Positions 1 through 7,141 of a stretch of 12,448 nucleotides of DNA are shown in pieces (position 1 is the stretch's first letter; each line of letters starts with the position of its first letter). The position numbers and the translations under genes are program-made. The stretch is from CALJGI01 sp047618115 (lineage in GTDB: Bacteria > Pseudomonadota > Gammaproteobacteria > Pseudomonadales > Halieaceae). Under the pieces are notes generated by a model that was not told the DNA's origin, made no database searches, and worked only from the letters and a program-made list of their open reading frames with translations. The stretch lies in contig JBLHKV010000098.1 in the NCBI GenBank assembly GCA_047618115.1, forward strand, positions 1-12,448, written 5' to 3'.

Positions 1-1386
1 CGCAGAGCCTGGAACCCGCGGAAATGGAATAACGTCTCTGATATTTTCCATGCCGGTGATGTAACTCAACACGCGTTCAAATCCCAGACCAAAACCAGCG
101 TGGGGAACCGTGCCATATTTGCGCAGGTCGCGGTACCACCAAAGCTCATCGGCCAGGCCTTGCTCCGCCATCCGCATGTCCAGCACAGAGAGCCTCTCCT
201 CCCGTTGGCTACCACCAATAATCTCCCCTATGCCCGGAGCCAGGACATCCATGGCCGCTACCGTTTTTTCATCATCGTTCAGGCGCATATAAAACGCCTT
301 GATATCCTTGGGGTAGTTGGTGACGATTACGGGCCGGCCTATGTGCTTTTCGGCTAAATAGCGCTCGTGTTCGGACTGAAAATCTGTACCCCATTTGACT
401 GGGAATTCGAAGTTTTCTCCGCAGTTTTGCAAAATAGTTACAGCTTCTGAATAGTCCAGTCTCTCAAATTCTGAATTGATTACATTCTCCAAACGAGCCA
501 TAACGGTCTTGTCGACGCGCTCGGCGAAGAACGCTATGTCATCCTCGCGCTCTTCCAACACCGAGCGAACAACGCTCTTGAGGAAGTCCTCGGCCAAATC
601 TGCGTTATCAGTCAGATCGGCAAAAGCAATTTCCGGCTCGACCATCCAAAATTCAGCGAGGTGGCGGCTGGTGTTGGAATTCTCGGCGCGAAAGGTGGGC
701 CCGAAGGTGTAGACCTTGGACATGGCCAGGCAATATGACTCGACATTCAGTTGCCCAGACACCGTCAGAAAACTTTCTGTGCCAAAGAAATCCTGAGAAT
801 AATCTACCGCGCCGTCTTTACGCGGAATATTGGCCATATCGAGCGTAGACACGCGAAACAGCTCCCCGGCACCTTCGCAATCACTGGCGGTAATGACGGG
901 GGTATTTATCCAGTGAAAACCTCGACTGTAAAAATAATTATGCATGGCGTTGGCAAGCGTAGTCCGCACCCGGGTGACGGCCCCAAAACTGTTGGTTCTC
1001 GGTCGCAGGTGCGCCACAGTGCGCAGATACTCGAAGCTGTGGCGCTTCTTCGCTATAGGGTAAGTGTCGGGATCCTCCACCCAACCCAGTACCTCAACTT
1101 CACTCGCCTGAATCTCTAGCGCCTGCCCCTTGCCCTGTGATTCCACCAGTTCACCGGTAATGACGACCGAACAGCCCGTGGTGATTTTTAGTATGTCTTC
1201 CTGATAGTTTGGCAAGGCCTGGTCGGCCACTGCCTGGATCGCACCGAAACAGCTTCCGTCGTGCACACTCAAGAATGAAAACCCAGCCTTCGAATCCCGC
1301 TTGCTGCGAATCCAGCCCTTGACTACCACCTGGCTACCAACAGCAATCTGACTACGCAGGATATTGGTAATTGAATCATAGCTCAT
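1..1386 (-). CDS. asnS: Asparaginyl-tRNA synthetase (3' end just outside window)
   Basis: Class IIb aminoacyl-tRNA synthetase that charges tRNA-Asn with asparagine in the cytoplasm. I translated 462 codons by hand. The N-terminus reads MSYDSITNILRS and is followed by an OB-fold anticodon-binding domain (about residues 1-115). The catalytic domain carries motif 2 (FRAENSNTSRHLAEFW, about residue 230) and motif 3 (GLGFERVLSYITGMENI, about residue 440). The last visible residues, IPFPRVPGSA, match the usual C-terminal end of AsnS (466 residues in E. coli), so only a few codons and the stop are missing at the left edge. The start is the ATG at 1384-1386, with a GGAGAGG ribosome binding site about 10 bases upstream. 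The motif-2 variant and the lack of an aspartate-type insertion favour AsnS over AspRS. It lies 70 bp downstream of the cytochrome gene on the same strand, and I see no clear promoter of its own. Confidence 0.97.
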   Translation of the reverse strand, partial: MSYDSITNILRSQIAVGSQVVVKGWIRSKRDSKAGFSFLSVHDGSCFGAIQAVADQALPNYQEDILKITTGCSVVITGELVESQGKGQALEIQASEVEVLGWVEDPDTYPIAKKRHSFEYLRTVAHLRPRTNSFGAVTRVRTTLANAMHNYFYSRGFHWINTPVITASDCEGAGELFRVSTLDMANIPRKDGAVDYSQDFFGTESFLTVSGQLNVESYCLAMSKVYTFGPTFRAENSNTSRHLAEFWMVEPEIAFADLTDNADLAEDFLKSVVRSVLEEREDDIAFFAERVDKTVMARLENVINSEFERLDYSEAVTILQNCGENFEFPVKWGTDFQSEHERYLAEKHIGRPVIVTNYPKDIKAFYMRLNDDEKTVAAMDVLAPGIGEIIGGSQREERLSVLDMRMAEQGLADELWWYRDLRKYGTVPHAGFGLGFERVLSYITGMENIRDVIPFPRVPGSA

Positions 1387-1456
1387 ACTTGTTTTTCCTC
1401 TCCATGATAAGCCTGCCTCGGCTCGATGCTGTCTAACGATCTACGGCTCGCGGACC

Positions 1457-3718
1457 TCAATGATTTGGTCGTATTAACCCGCGCAACTGTTGTACACGCC
1501 GGTCGCGAGGCGCTATAAGTTGTAATTTTGCCACTACTTTGGCAGCGTCGCCCCGCTGCCCCTGCTCATGTAGAAACTGCGCCAAGCTCACCAGCAATTG
1601 TACGTCCTCGGGCCTGTGACTCACAGCATTCTCGAGTACTTTGACGGCTTCTGCCGAACGACCGTTGCTGTTCAACGCTACCGCATAGACATAGCTGTAT
1701 TGCGATTGAGACGGTTGCAAGCGCGCAGCCTCTGCAAGGTATTCCAGCGCTTGCTCATAGCGTTTCTGACGCACCAACAACAAACCCATCGCATAGTGCG
1801 CATCGGCATATGCGGGCTCTATCTTCAGGGCCTTGCTCAACAAGGGGCGGACGCGCCAGTCCTCTCCCTTTGCCCGATAGAGGTCGGCGAGATTCAACAG
1901 GGCGGGCAAAAATCGGTCATCGAGGCGCAGCGCTTGAAGATAGGACTTTTCGGCGCGGTCAAGATCCTGTCTTTGGCTGTGATTTACGCCAAAATTAAGG
2001 TGAACACCCGGGGCGTCGAGGTTATATAGCTGGCTTTCCAGATAAAGCGTCTCGGCCCGCGCCACTATTGCCCGCTGCGATTCATTCAAGCCAAGCGGTG
2101 GCACCGCCGCAATCAGGCGGGCAGCCTCGGCCCGCACCGAGGCATAGTCATCGTCGAGGAGCGGATCGAGCACCGGTATGCGTTGTTCCGGAGGCAGCAT
2201 TTCAAACAATCGTACGGCCGCCATCCGCAATAGCGGCTCATCGTCATAAACCAGCTGTGCCGCCACGGAAACCGTCTCCTGTCCTGGAAAATCCTGTAAC
2301 AGCTCCAGCGCGCTCGCGCGCACTATCACCGGCAGTGCCATATCCATCGCTACACCCACCAGTTCCCGCGCACTGCCGGCACTTCCCTGCCCGGCACTAT
2401 GAAAGGCCGCGGCCTGGCGCGTCACCGGAATATCACCATGGCGCTCGCTGTACGCCTCCAGAGCCCAATCGAGATCTCGGTCCTGGTGACAGCCGCTACA
2501 GGCGTTGGGCGCGCCGGTTGCTGCAGTCACCGCCGGATTGGGTATACGCAGGCTGTGGTCGCGCCGGGGATCGACCTCCATATAGGTAGTTTCAGGCATA
2601 TGACAGTTGACACACTGGGCGCCAGCAGAGGTCGTGGCGTGATGGTGATGCTTTGGGATGTCGAAGACTGCGGGCTGATGACAGCGGGTACAAAGTTGAT
2701 TGTCCGGTGAATATACTTCGGCGTTGTGAGGGTTGTGGCAGTCGGTGCAAACCACCCCCTCCGCAAACATCTTACTCTGCAGGAACGAGCCATAGACATA
2801 TACCTCATCGAGGATTTGGCCATCGGCGTGATAAAGCTCAGGAGTTAACAGCGCGAGCCGGTACTTATCCAAAAACGCGTCGCCAACTGCTGGCTGCTCC
2901 ACCACTGACCGACGCGAGTGACAGGGCGCGCAGACGTCGAGCTGAGTTGCATTCCCCGCCTGACCCTCGAGTTCTGCGGTAGCCTCACCGCCGACCACCC
3001 AACGGCTGTGTTTAGCGATGTCGACAGCCAGCCCCTTGTCGTTCGACCGCTCCGCGACAGCGTCGCTCCCGGCCCAGGCCAGATGCTCAGAAGCCGGGCC
3101 ATGGCAAGCCTCACACCCTACATTAACCTCAATCCAACGCGCGTCGTAGCTATTGGTAGCCGCAGAGTAGTTTTTCTCCAGACCTGTAGAATGACACTCG
3201 GCGCAGCGCAGGTTCCAGTTATGGTAATGCCGAGTCCAGTGCAACACGTCTGCGGCAGGGACTGCCTCGTCAGGATAGAGGTGAAACCAGCGTTGTCCGC
3301 CGTCGGCCTTAGCCCGACTGTCCCAGGCGACACTCAGAGCCTGTAAGCGCCCTCCGGGCATTTCTACCAAATATTGCTGGAGCGGATCGACACCAAACGT
3401 GTAGCGGACCACAAAGTCCTGCCGCGCCCCTTCACCATCTTCAGTATTCACCAAAAATTCCCGATCGCGCCTGAAAAAACGCGTGGTTACACCGAAATGT
3501 TCGTAACTCGCTGCGTCGAAATTTCCTTTGATCGAGTCCTCGCTGGCTGGCAGCATGGCATCGTGGTGGTGTGAGCTCTGCCACTGCGTATACTCTGCCG
3601 CATGACAGGATTGACAGGTTTCACTGCCGACGAATTCGCCAGCGATTGCCGTCGAACTGAACAAGCAACACAGCGCAAAAAGTACACCCCGCACGGGCGG
3701 AGATCCCGACGCTATCAA
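1457..3718 (-). CDS. Periplasmic octahaem c-type cytochrome with HEAT-like and TPR repeats
   Basis: Exported 753-residue protein. An N-terminal signal peptide has the hydrophobic core VLFALCCLFSSTAIA, with likely cleavage after residue 26. Eight CxxCH haem-binding motifs follow: CQSCH (35), CAECH (172), CEACH (202), CAPCH (263), CTDCH (324), CTRCH (343), CVNCH (369) and CSGCH (407). Histidine clusters (50-52 and 357-360) could give distal ligands. Residues about 450-540 form HEAT-like helical pairs, and about 570-745 contain four or five TPRs. It therefore looks like an electron-transfer or redox enzyme of the cytochrome c554/NrfA-like multihaem superfamily joined to a protein-interaction module; the substrate is unknown. 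The longest frame begins with TTG at 3716-3718 and overlaps the stop of the upstream SYLF gene (TTGA), which suggests translational coupling. That TTG has GGAG only 2 bases away, so a GTG at 3692-3694, giving a tighter signal peptide, is an alternative start. Confidence 0.9.
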   Translation of the reverse strand: MIASGSPPVRGVLFALCCLFSSTAIAGEFVGSETCQSCHAAEYTQWQSSHHHDAMLPASEDSIKGNFDAASYEHFGVTTRFFRRDREFLVNTEDGEGARQDFVVRYTFGVDPLQQYLVEMPGGRLQALSVAWDSRAKADGGQRWFHLYPDEAVPAADVLHWTRHYHNWNLRCAECHSTGLEKNYSAATNSYDARWIEVNVGCEACHGPASEHLAWAGSDAVAERSNDKGLAVDIAKHSRWVVGGEATAELEGQAGNATQLDVCAPCHSRRSVVEQPAVGDAFLDKYRLALLTPELYHADGQILDEVYVYGSFLQSKMFAEGVVCTDCHNPHNAEVYSPDNQLCTRCHQPAVFDIPKHHHHATTSAGAQCVNCHMPETTYMEVDPRRDHSLRIPNPAVTAATGAPNACSGCHQDRDLDWALEAYSERHGDIPVTRQAAAFHSAGQGSAGSARELVGVAMDMALPVIVRASALELLQDFPGQETVSVAAQLVYDDEPLLRMAAVRLFEMLPPEQRIPVLDPLLDDDYASVRAEAARLIAAVPPLGLNESQRAIVARAETLYLESQLYNLDAPGVHLNFGVNHSQRQDLDRAEKSYLQALRLDDRFLPALLNLADLYRAKGEDWRVRPLLSKALKIEPAYADAHYAMGLLLVRQKRYEQALEYLAEAARLQPSQSQYSYVYAVALNSNGRSAEAVKVLENAVSHRPEDVQLLVSLAQFLHEQGQRGDAAKVVAKLQLIAPRDRRVQQLRGLIRPNH

Positions 3719-4275
3719 CGCTCCAGCTTGGAGATCTTGGACCCCTCCAATGTCAGGTTATACATCAAACCCTTATTGGAAAATATGAACCCGATGATGG
3801 GCGACTGTATGGTTTTGGTATCGAGTTCACCGCCGGCGCCAAACTCCGCAATCGCAACGCTTCCATCAACCCCCGCCTCCCAGCCGTCGCTGTGCTGAAA
3901 CCCTTTCAGCGCCGCTTCTGTCATAAACAGAATGATCTGGGTTTTAACCTGTCCACCCAGCTGAAAACCAATGGAAGCGGCTGCAGTTGAGTAGTACGCG
4001 GTGGTTACGCCTTTCTTCTGGAGAACGCCCTCACCGTATTCTCCACCTATACCGATGCCAGCCTTGATCACCCGCGGGAAGATCAGTGCGCCGGCGGCTC
4101 GACCCATCAGTTTGGCGCCAGCGCGAGAGTTTTCACCAAACTCTTCCAATGCGGCGTCGACTCTCGCGTCGATCTCAGCCTTGGAAGCAGCTTGCGCCAC
4201 TTGAGTTCCAAGCAGCGCTGCCAGAACAATCAAAAAAGAAAAGGTTTCTCTCAGCCCTACGTTTATGCGACTCAT
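3715..4275 (-). CDS. SYLF-domain (YSC84-related, DUF500) exported protein
   Basis: Predicted 186-residue exported protein. The signal peptide has the hydrophobic core FLIVLAALLGTQVAQA, with cleavage near residue 29. Most of the mature chain is one SYLF domain: a short helical lead (SKAEIDARVDAALEEFG), then the typical GALIFPRVIKAGIGIGG segment and repeated glycine-rich strands ending in GFIFSNKGLMYNL. The family binds phospholipids in eukaryotic Ysc84/SH3YL1 proteins; the bacterial periplasmic members have no settled function. I chose the ATG at 4273-4275 because AGGGG lies 9 bases upstream; a longer frame to 4329 would bury the signal peptide behind 18 polar and mixed residues. It is the first gene of a minus-strand unit and its stop overlaps the proposed start of the octahaem cytochrome, so the two are probably expressed together. 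Confidence 0.88.
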   Translation of the reverse strand: MSRINVGLRETFSFLIVLAALLGTQVAQAASKAEIDARVDAALEEFGENSRAGAKLMGRAAGALIFPRVIKAGIGIGGEYGEGVLQKKGVTTAYYSTAAASIGFQLGGQVKTQIILFMTEAALKGFQHSDGWEAGVDGSVAIAEFGAGGELDTKTIQSPIIGFIFSNKGLMYNLTLEGSKISKLER

Positions 4276-4347
4276 GACAACAGCCCCTGAAAAAATAGCA
4301 ATTGGGTGGAGGGTTTCGGACGCATCCATCGACCCAGAATTGCCATG

Positions 4348-4376
4348 ATTATAACCCCCGCATGGCCTCCAAAAAC
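4348..4376 (-). promoter_or_regulatory. Candidate sigma-70 promoter for the SYLF/cytochrome unit
   Basis: On the minus strand a perfect TATAAT -10 (4348-4353) sits about 66 bases upstream of the likely transcribed start codon. The -35 at 17 bp spacing (GTTTTT, 4371-4376) is poor, which would fit an activated promoter. A perfect 6-bp inverted repeat, GCCATG (4342-4347) and CATGGC (4361-4366), brackets the -10 and could be an operator. Confidence 0.45.
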
Positions 4377-4406
4377 ATCATTACCTGCTATAGCCTGAAA
4401 GTCACC

Positions 4407-4435
4407 TTAACCGCCATCTGCGCTGGGTATACAAT
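4407..4435 (+). promoter_or_regulatory. Candidate sigma-70 promoter for the PPOX gene
   Basis: TTAACC (4407-4412) and TACAAT (4430-4435) are separated by 17 bp on the plus strand, about 48 bases before the ATG at 4484. It diverges from the SYLF promoter, so the two control regions lie back to back in this 208-bp gap. Confidence 0.4.
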
Positions 4436-4483
4436 ACGCGCTCTGGGTCTTGCCATGACCTTTAACAATTGAGGAGCGTATCG

Positions 4484-4870
4484 ATGGGAATTACATCACT
4501 GGCCAGAGCAAACTACCTGAGCCTTGCAACCTTCCGAAAGTCCGGAGAGGTGGTGGCAACCCCGGTATGGTTTGCAGAGGAAGACGGGGTGTACTATGCC
4601 TTTTCCGCCGAGGACGCCGGCAAAATGAAGCGGCTGCGCAACTCGACCAAGTCGCGCGTTGCCCCCTGCAGCGTCAGCGGCGCGATCAAGGGCGAATGGA
4701 TTGAAACGACGGCTCGTGTATTATCAGCCGAACAGGAGCAAATCGCTCTCGATGCGTTAAGGCGGAAATATGGATGGCAGATGCGACTTACCGATCTGGG
4801 TTCAAAAATTACGGGGAAGTTTCACCACCGCTCCTACATTGCCATCTCGCCCAGCACTGACTCCATATAG
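4484..4870 (+). CDS. PPOX-class split-barrel oxidoreductase (Rv2061c/F420-type)
   Basis: Cytoplasmic 128-residue protein of the pyridoxamine-5'-phosphate-oxidase-like split beta-barrel fold. It matches the small subgroup named PPOX-class F420-dependent enzymes (Rv2061c family) from its order of motifs: LATFRKSGEVVATPVWFA (residues 14-31), then GVYYAFSAEDAGKMKRLRN, VAPCSVSG and ALRRKYGWQMRL. The length is typical for the group. The ATG at 4484 is preceded by GAGGAG with 7-base spacing; the TTG at 4469 would lie within that ribosome binding site region, so I rejected it. The true cofactor is uncertain: F420 is uncommon in gammaproteobacteria, and FMN or FAD is possible. Its last 37 bases overlap, tail to tail, the coding sequence of the minus-strand transglutaminase/TPR lipoprotein. 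Confidence 0.85.
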   Translation: MGITSLARANYLSLATFRKSGEVVATPVWFAEEDGVYYAFSAEDAGKMKRLRNSTKSRVAPCSVSGAIKGEWIETTARVLSAEQEQIALDALRRKYGWQMRLTDLGSKITGKFHHRSYIAISPSTDSI

Positions 4871-5988
4871 TTGCGAATCTGCTCTCGCTGGCCGTACATT
4901 TCGGCTTTTTCGATAGCCAGTTGCAGGCTTTGTACGCTCTCGTCAAGCCGCGTTGCCTTGTGGAGTACCTTGCCCATCAGGTAGTAAAACTCAGCGTCGG
5001 AATCCTTGCGCGAGATTGCCTCACGTAAGTGATCGACAGCAAGTTCGTAATCACCTTCGTCATCGGCTGTCTCGGCCAGCTGAAAATGGTAGTAGGGGTT
5101 GCGCTCTCTGTGGGCCGAGATGCGCTGCACAATTTCTTCAGCGCGCTCGTTCTCTCCCAATGTCTGATACAACACAACAAGATTATTTAGAGCTGTGCGG
5201 GAACGTGGATCGAATAACAATGCGGTTCGATAGCTGGATTCCGCGTCCTCGTTTTGGTCATTAGATCGATATATAGCGCCGATGTTGGCCCAGAGATAAT
5301 CCAGCTCGGGATACAGCTGCAGAGCCCGGCTCATATGCCGGTACCCGCCCTCGCTATCGCCGTTTAGAAACAGCTCCATGCCGACATTATTGTGAAACAA
5401 AGCCAGCGCCTCATTGTCATTGATGATTTGAGTTCCGACGATGCGAGACCGGGTCAGGGGGTCGATATCTACTTCAAATCGCTCTCCTCCCTTTAGATTC
5501 ACCACCGCATTCACGTGCAGGGCAACCGCCAAGCGATCGCCGCGCCGATCCCATTCGGGTTTGGTCGCAACAACCTGAAAATGCGCGTCCAGCCCCGTTG
5601 CACGAGCCAGCGCGACAAAAACCGTGGCATATGACAGGCAATTGGCCCGAGCGCGATGAAAAGTTTCAATCGCAGCCCCATTCGCCTGCTCGTCGTATTC
5701 CAAGCCTACAATTGCCCTGGACCTCAGCGCCTGGTGCAGTAAATTCAAACGCTGCCGCTGGATACGAGCGGATCGCACATACACATCGAGAAAATCTTCC
5801 ATTTCACTATCGATCGCCAGTAGATCCGGGCTTGCGACGGCCGCCGCTGCTGACTTTGCCGAAACACTCCCATCGGGAAGCTCCAGGGCGGGGATTAGCA
5901 CACGGCTCGCGCGCTCGTGTTGAGTGAGCCCACCACAGCCCCCCAACAACAGCACTAACATGACTACCCAAAACCGACGCTCATTCAT
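4834..5988 (-). CDS. Lipoprotein with transglutaminase-like and TPR domains
   Basis: Predicted envelope lipoprotein of 384 residues. The N-terminus has a basic start and hydrophobic stretch ending in the lipobox LGGC, with Cys18 as the lipidated residue. A transglutaminase-like, papain-fold domain occupies about residues 60-190. The likely catalytic Cys117 is in RANCLSYATVFVALAR, His158 is in VALHVNAV, and the Asp is in FEVDIDP (Asp174 or Asp176). Four or five TPRs follow from about 200 to 370. Such proteins are thought to work as periplasmic peptidase-like or scaffold proteins; the substrate is unknown. I chose the ATG at 5986-5988 because it puts the lipobox at the usual distance; a GTG at 6001-6003 adds five residues, and neither has a strong ribosome binding site. 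It follows msrC by 31 bp on the same strand and probably shares its transcript. Confidence 0.85.
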   Translation of the reverse strand: MNERRFWVVMLVLLLGGCGGLTQHERASRVLIPALELPDGSVSAKSAAAAVASPDLLAIDSEMEDFLDVYVRSARIQRQRLNLLHQALRSRAIVGLEYDEQANGAAIETFHRARANCLSYATVFVALARATGLDAHFQVVATKPEWDRRGDRLAVALHVNAVVNLKGGERFEVDIDPLTRSRIVGTQIINDNEALALFHNNVGMELFLNGDSEGGYRHMSRALQLYPELDYLWANIGAIYRSNDQNEDAESSYRTALLFDPRSRTALNNLVVLYQTLGENERAEEIVQRISAHRERNPYYHFQLAETADDEGDYELAVDHLREAISRKDSDAEFYYLMGKVLHKATRLDESVQSLQLAIEKAEMYGQREQIRNYMESVLGEMAM

Positions 5989-6019
5989 TTCTGTACCACG
6001 CACAACAGAGTATGGCTGC

Positions 6020-6481
6020 TTATTTGACCTCGTGATGCGCGCAGAATTCCGTAACCAACCCTTCCAGTCCCGCCTGATCAGCAGCGGAGAAGCGATTCAG
6101 TACAGGACTGTCGAGGTCGAGCACGCCTTTGAACTCACCGCCAATCAGCAGAGGTAACACAATTTCTGATCTCGAGGCGCTGTCGCAGGCTATATGACCG
6201 GGGAAGGCCATCACGTCGGCCACCCGCTGCGTCTGCCTAGTCGCTGCAGCAGTACCACACACCCCTTTCCCGTATCCGATCCGAATACAGGCGGGCTGGC
6301 CCTGAAACGGCCCCAGTACAAGATCTGTCTCGTCTGCATAGTAAAAGCCCGCCCAGTTCAATTCCGGTAAGCCATGAAACAACAGCGCACAAAAATTGGC
6401 GCAATTTGCTATCCAATTGGATTCGCCGTGCAAAAGTCCAGCCATGGAGCGGCCCAACTCGTCGTAATTCGTCTGTATCAA
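6020..6481 (-). CDS. msrC: Free methionine-(R)-sulfoxide reductase (GAF domain, fRMsr)
   Basis: Cytoplasmic enzyme that reduces free L-methionine-(R)-sulfoxide using thioredoxin. The 153-residue chain is one GAF domain with the family motifs NWAGFYY, LVLGPFQGQPACIRI, GKGVCGTA and HIACDSASRSEIVLPL. Three cysteines at 65, 75 and 99 keep the 10- and 24-residue spacing of the E. coli catalytic and resolving cysteines (84, 94 and 118), so the enzyme looks active. I propose the TTG at 6479-6481 as the start: GGAGGAG lies about 8 bases upstream, and the N-terminus then aligns with E. coli MsrC. A longer frame reaches 6517 but runs through the ribosome binding site and the promoter palindrome. An ATG just upstream of the TTG is out of frame and stops at once. 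It leads a probable two-gene unit with the downstream TPR lipoprotein. Confidence 0.92.
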   Translation of the reverse strand: MIQTNYDELGRSMAGLLHGESNWIANCANFCALLFHGLPELNWAGFYYADETDLVLGPFQGQPACIRIGYGKGVCGTAAATRQTQRVADVMAFPGHIACDSASRSEIVLPLLIGGEFKGVLDLDSPVLNRFSAADQAGLEGLVTEFCAHHEVK

Positions 6482-6503
6482 TCTAAATCTCCTCCATACA
6501 ACT

Positions 6504-6517
6504 GTGTAATAATACAC
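6504..6517. promoter_or_regulatory. Palindromic bidirectional -10 element between msrC and lemA
   Basis: A 14-bp inverted repeat, GTGTAATAATACAC, has perfect 5-bp arms and a 4-bp centre. It offers a -10-like TAATAAT rightward for lemA and TATTAT leftward for msrC. The two start codons (6481 and 6538) lie 22 and 20 bases from its edges, so it fits a shared promoter core or operator. Neither direction shows a good -35 at 17 bp. Reading it as a regulator site is inference. Confidence 0.4.
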
Positions 6518-6537
6518 CTCTAAAAGAGGGATCAGCC

Positions 6538-7134
6538 ATGCACACTCGACACATCTATAGCAGCGCTATCGCACTGTTTGTTATCGCCTGTCTATCAGGT
6601 TGCGGAATTAACACCATTCCCACACTCGACGAGAAGGTGAAATCCAATTGGGCGCAGGTTGAAAACCAATATCAGCGCCGCGCCGACCTGATCCCCAACC
6701 TGGTAAGCACTGTAAAGGGATATGCGGCGCATGAAAAATCGACGCTGACCGCGGTGACAGAGGCCCGGGCCAAGGTTGGCACCATACAGCTGGGTAAGAA
6801 CCTGCTCGACAACCCCGAGGCGATGGCTCAATTCGATAGCGCTCAGGGCGAGCTGTCCAGCGCCCTGCGCAGGCTCATGGTCGTTTCAGAGCGATATCCC
6901 GATCTCAAAGCCAACCAAAACTTCCTGGCACTGCAATCACAGTTGGAAGGCACGGAAAATCGGATCAGTGTCGCCCGCAGAGATTTTATTGGCGCTGTAG
7001 AGCGCTACAATACAGAGATACGAACATTCCCGGGCCGTCTGTGGAAGATGATCATGTATTCCGATATGGAAGTCAGAGAGAATTTCACCGCGACCAGCCC
7101 AGGTGCCGAACAAGCCCCGGCCGTGAACTTCTAA
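6538..7134 (+). CDS. lemA: LemA-family lipoprotein
   Basis: Predicted lipoprotein of 198 residues. The signal sequence ends in a lipobox LSGC with Cys22 lipidated. The rest is the LemA coiled-coil domain, with the signature NWAQVENQYQRRADLIPNLV (residues 37-56), then GYAAHEKSTL, ALQSQLEGTENRISVARRDF and the closing VERYNTEIRTFPGRLW. LemA proteins form helical bundles at the envelope and are often found with TPM-domain partners; their biochemical role is not settled. The ATG has GAGGG about 8 bases upstream. It heads a plus-strand operon, with the first TPM gene beginning 7 bases after its stop. The short tail after the domain (ENFTATSPGAEQAPAVNF) is typical of Gammaproteobacterial members. 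Confidence 0.94.
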   Translation: MHTRHIYSSAIALFVIACLSGCGINTIPTLDEKVKSNWAQVENQYQRRADLIPNLVSTVKGYAAHEKSTLTAVTEARAKVGTIQLGKNLLDNPEAMAQFDSAQGELSSALRRLMVVSERYPDLKANQNFLALQSQLEGTENRISVARRDFIGAVERYNTEIRTFPGRLWKMIMYSDMEVRENFTATSPGAEQAPAVNF

Positions 7135-7141
7135 GCCGCCA

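Noticed and set aside
1387..1456. Separate asnS promoter or terminator of the cytochrome gene
   Set aside because: No convincing -35/-10 pair with normal spacing and no stem followed by a T-run on the minus strand.
2068..2589. Proline- and arginine-rich plus-strand frame opposite the cytochrome
   Set aside because: The composition is typical of an antisense frame of a GC-rich gene, and the minus strand has eight haem motifs and repeats in register.
4276..4329. N-terminal extension of the SYLF protein to 4329
   Set aside because: It adds residues before a good signal peptide and ignores the AGGGG site ahead of the ATG at 4275.
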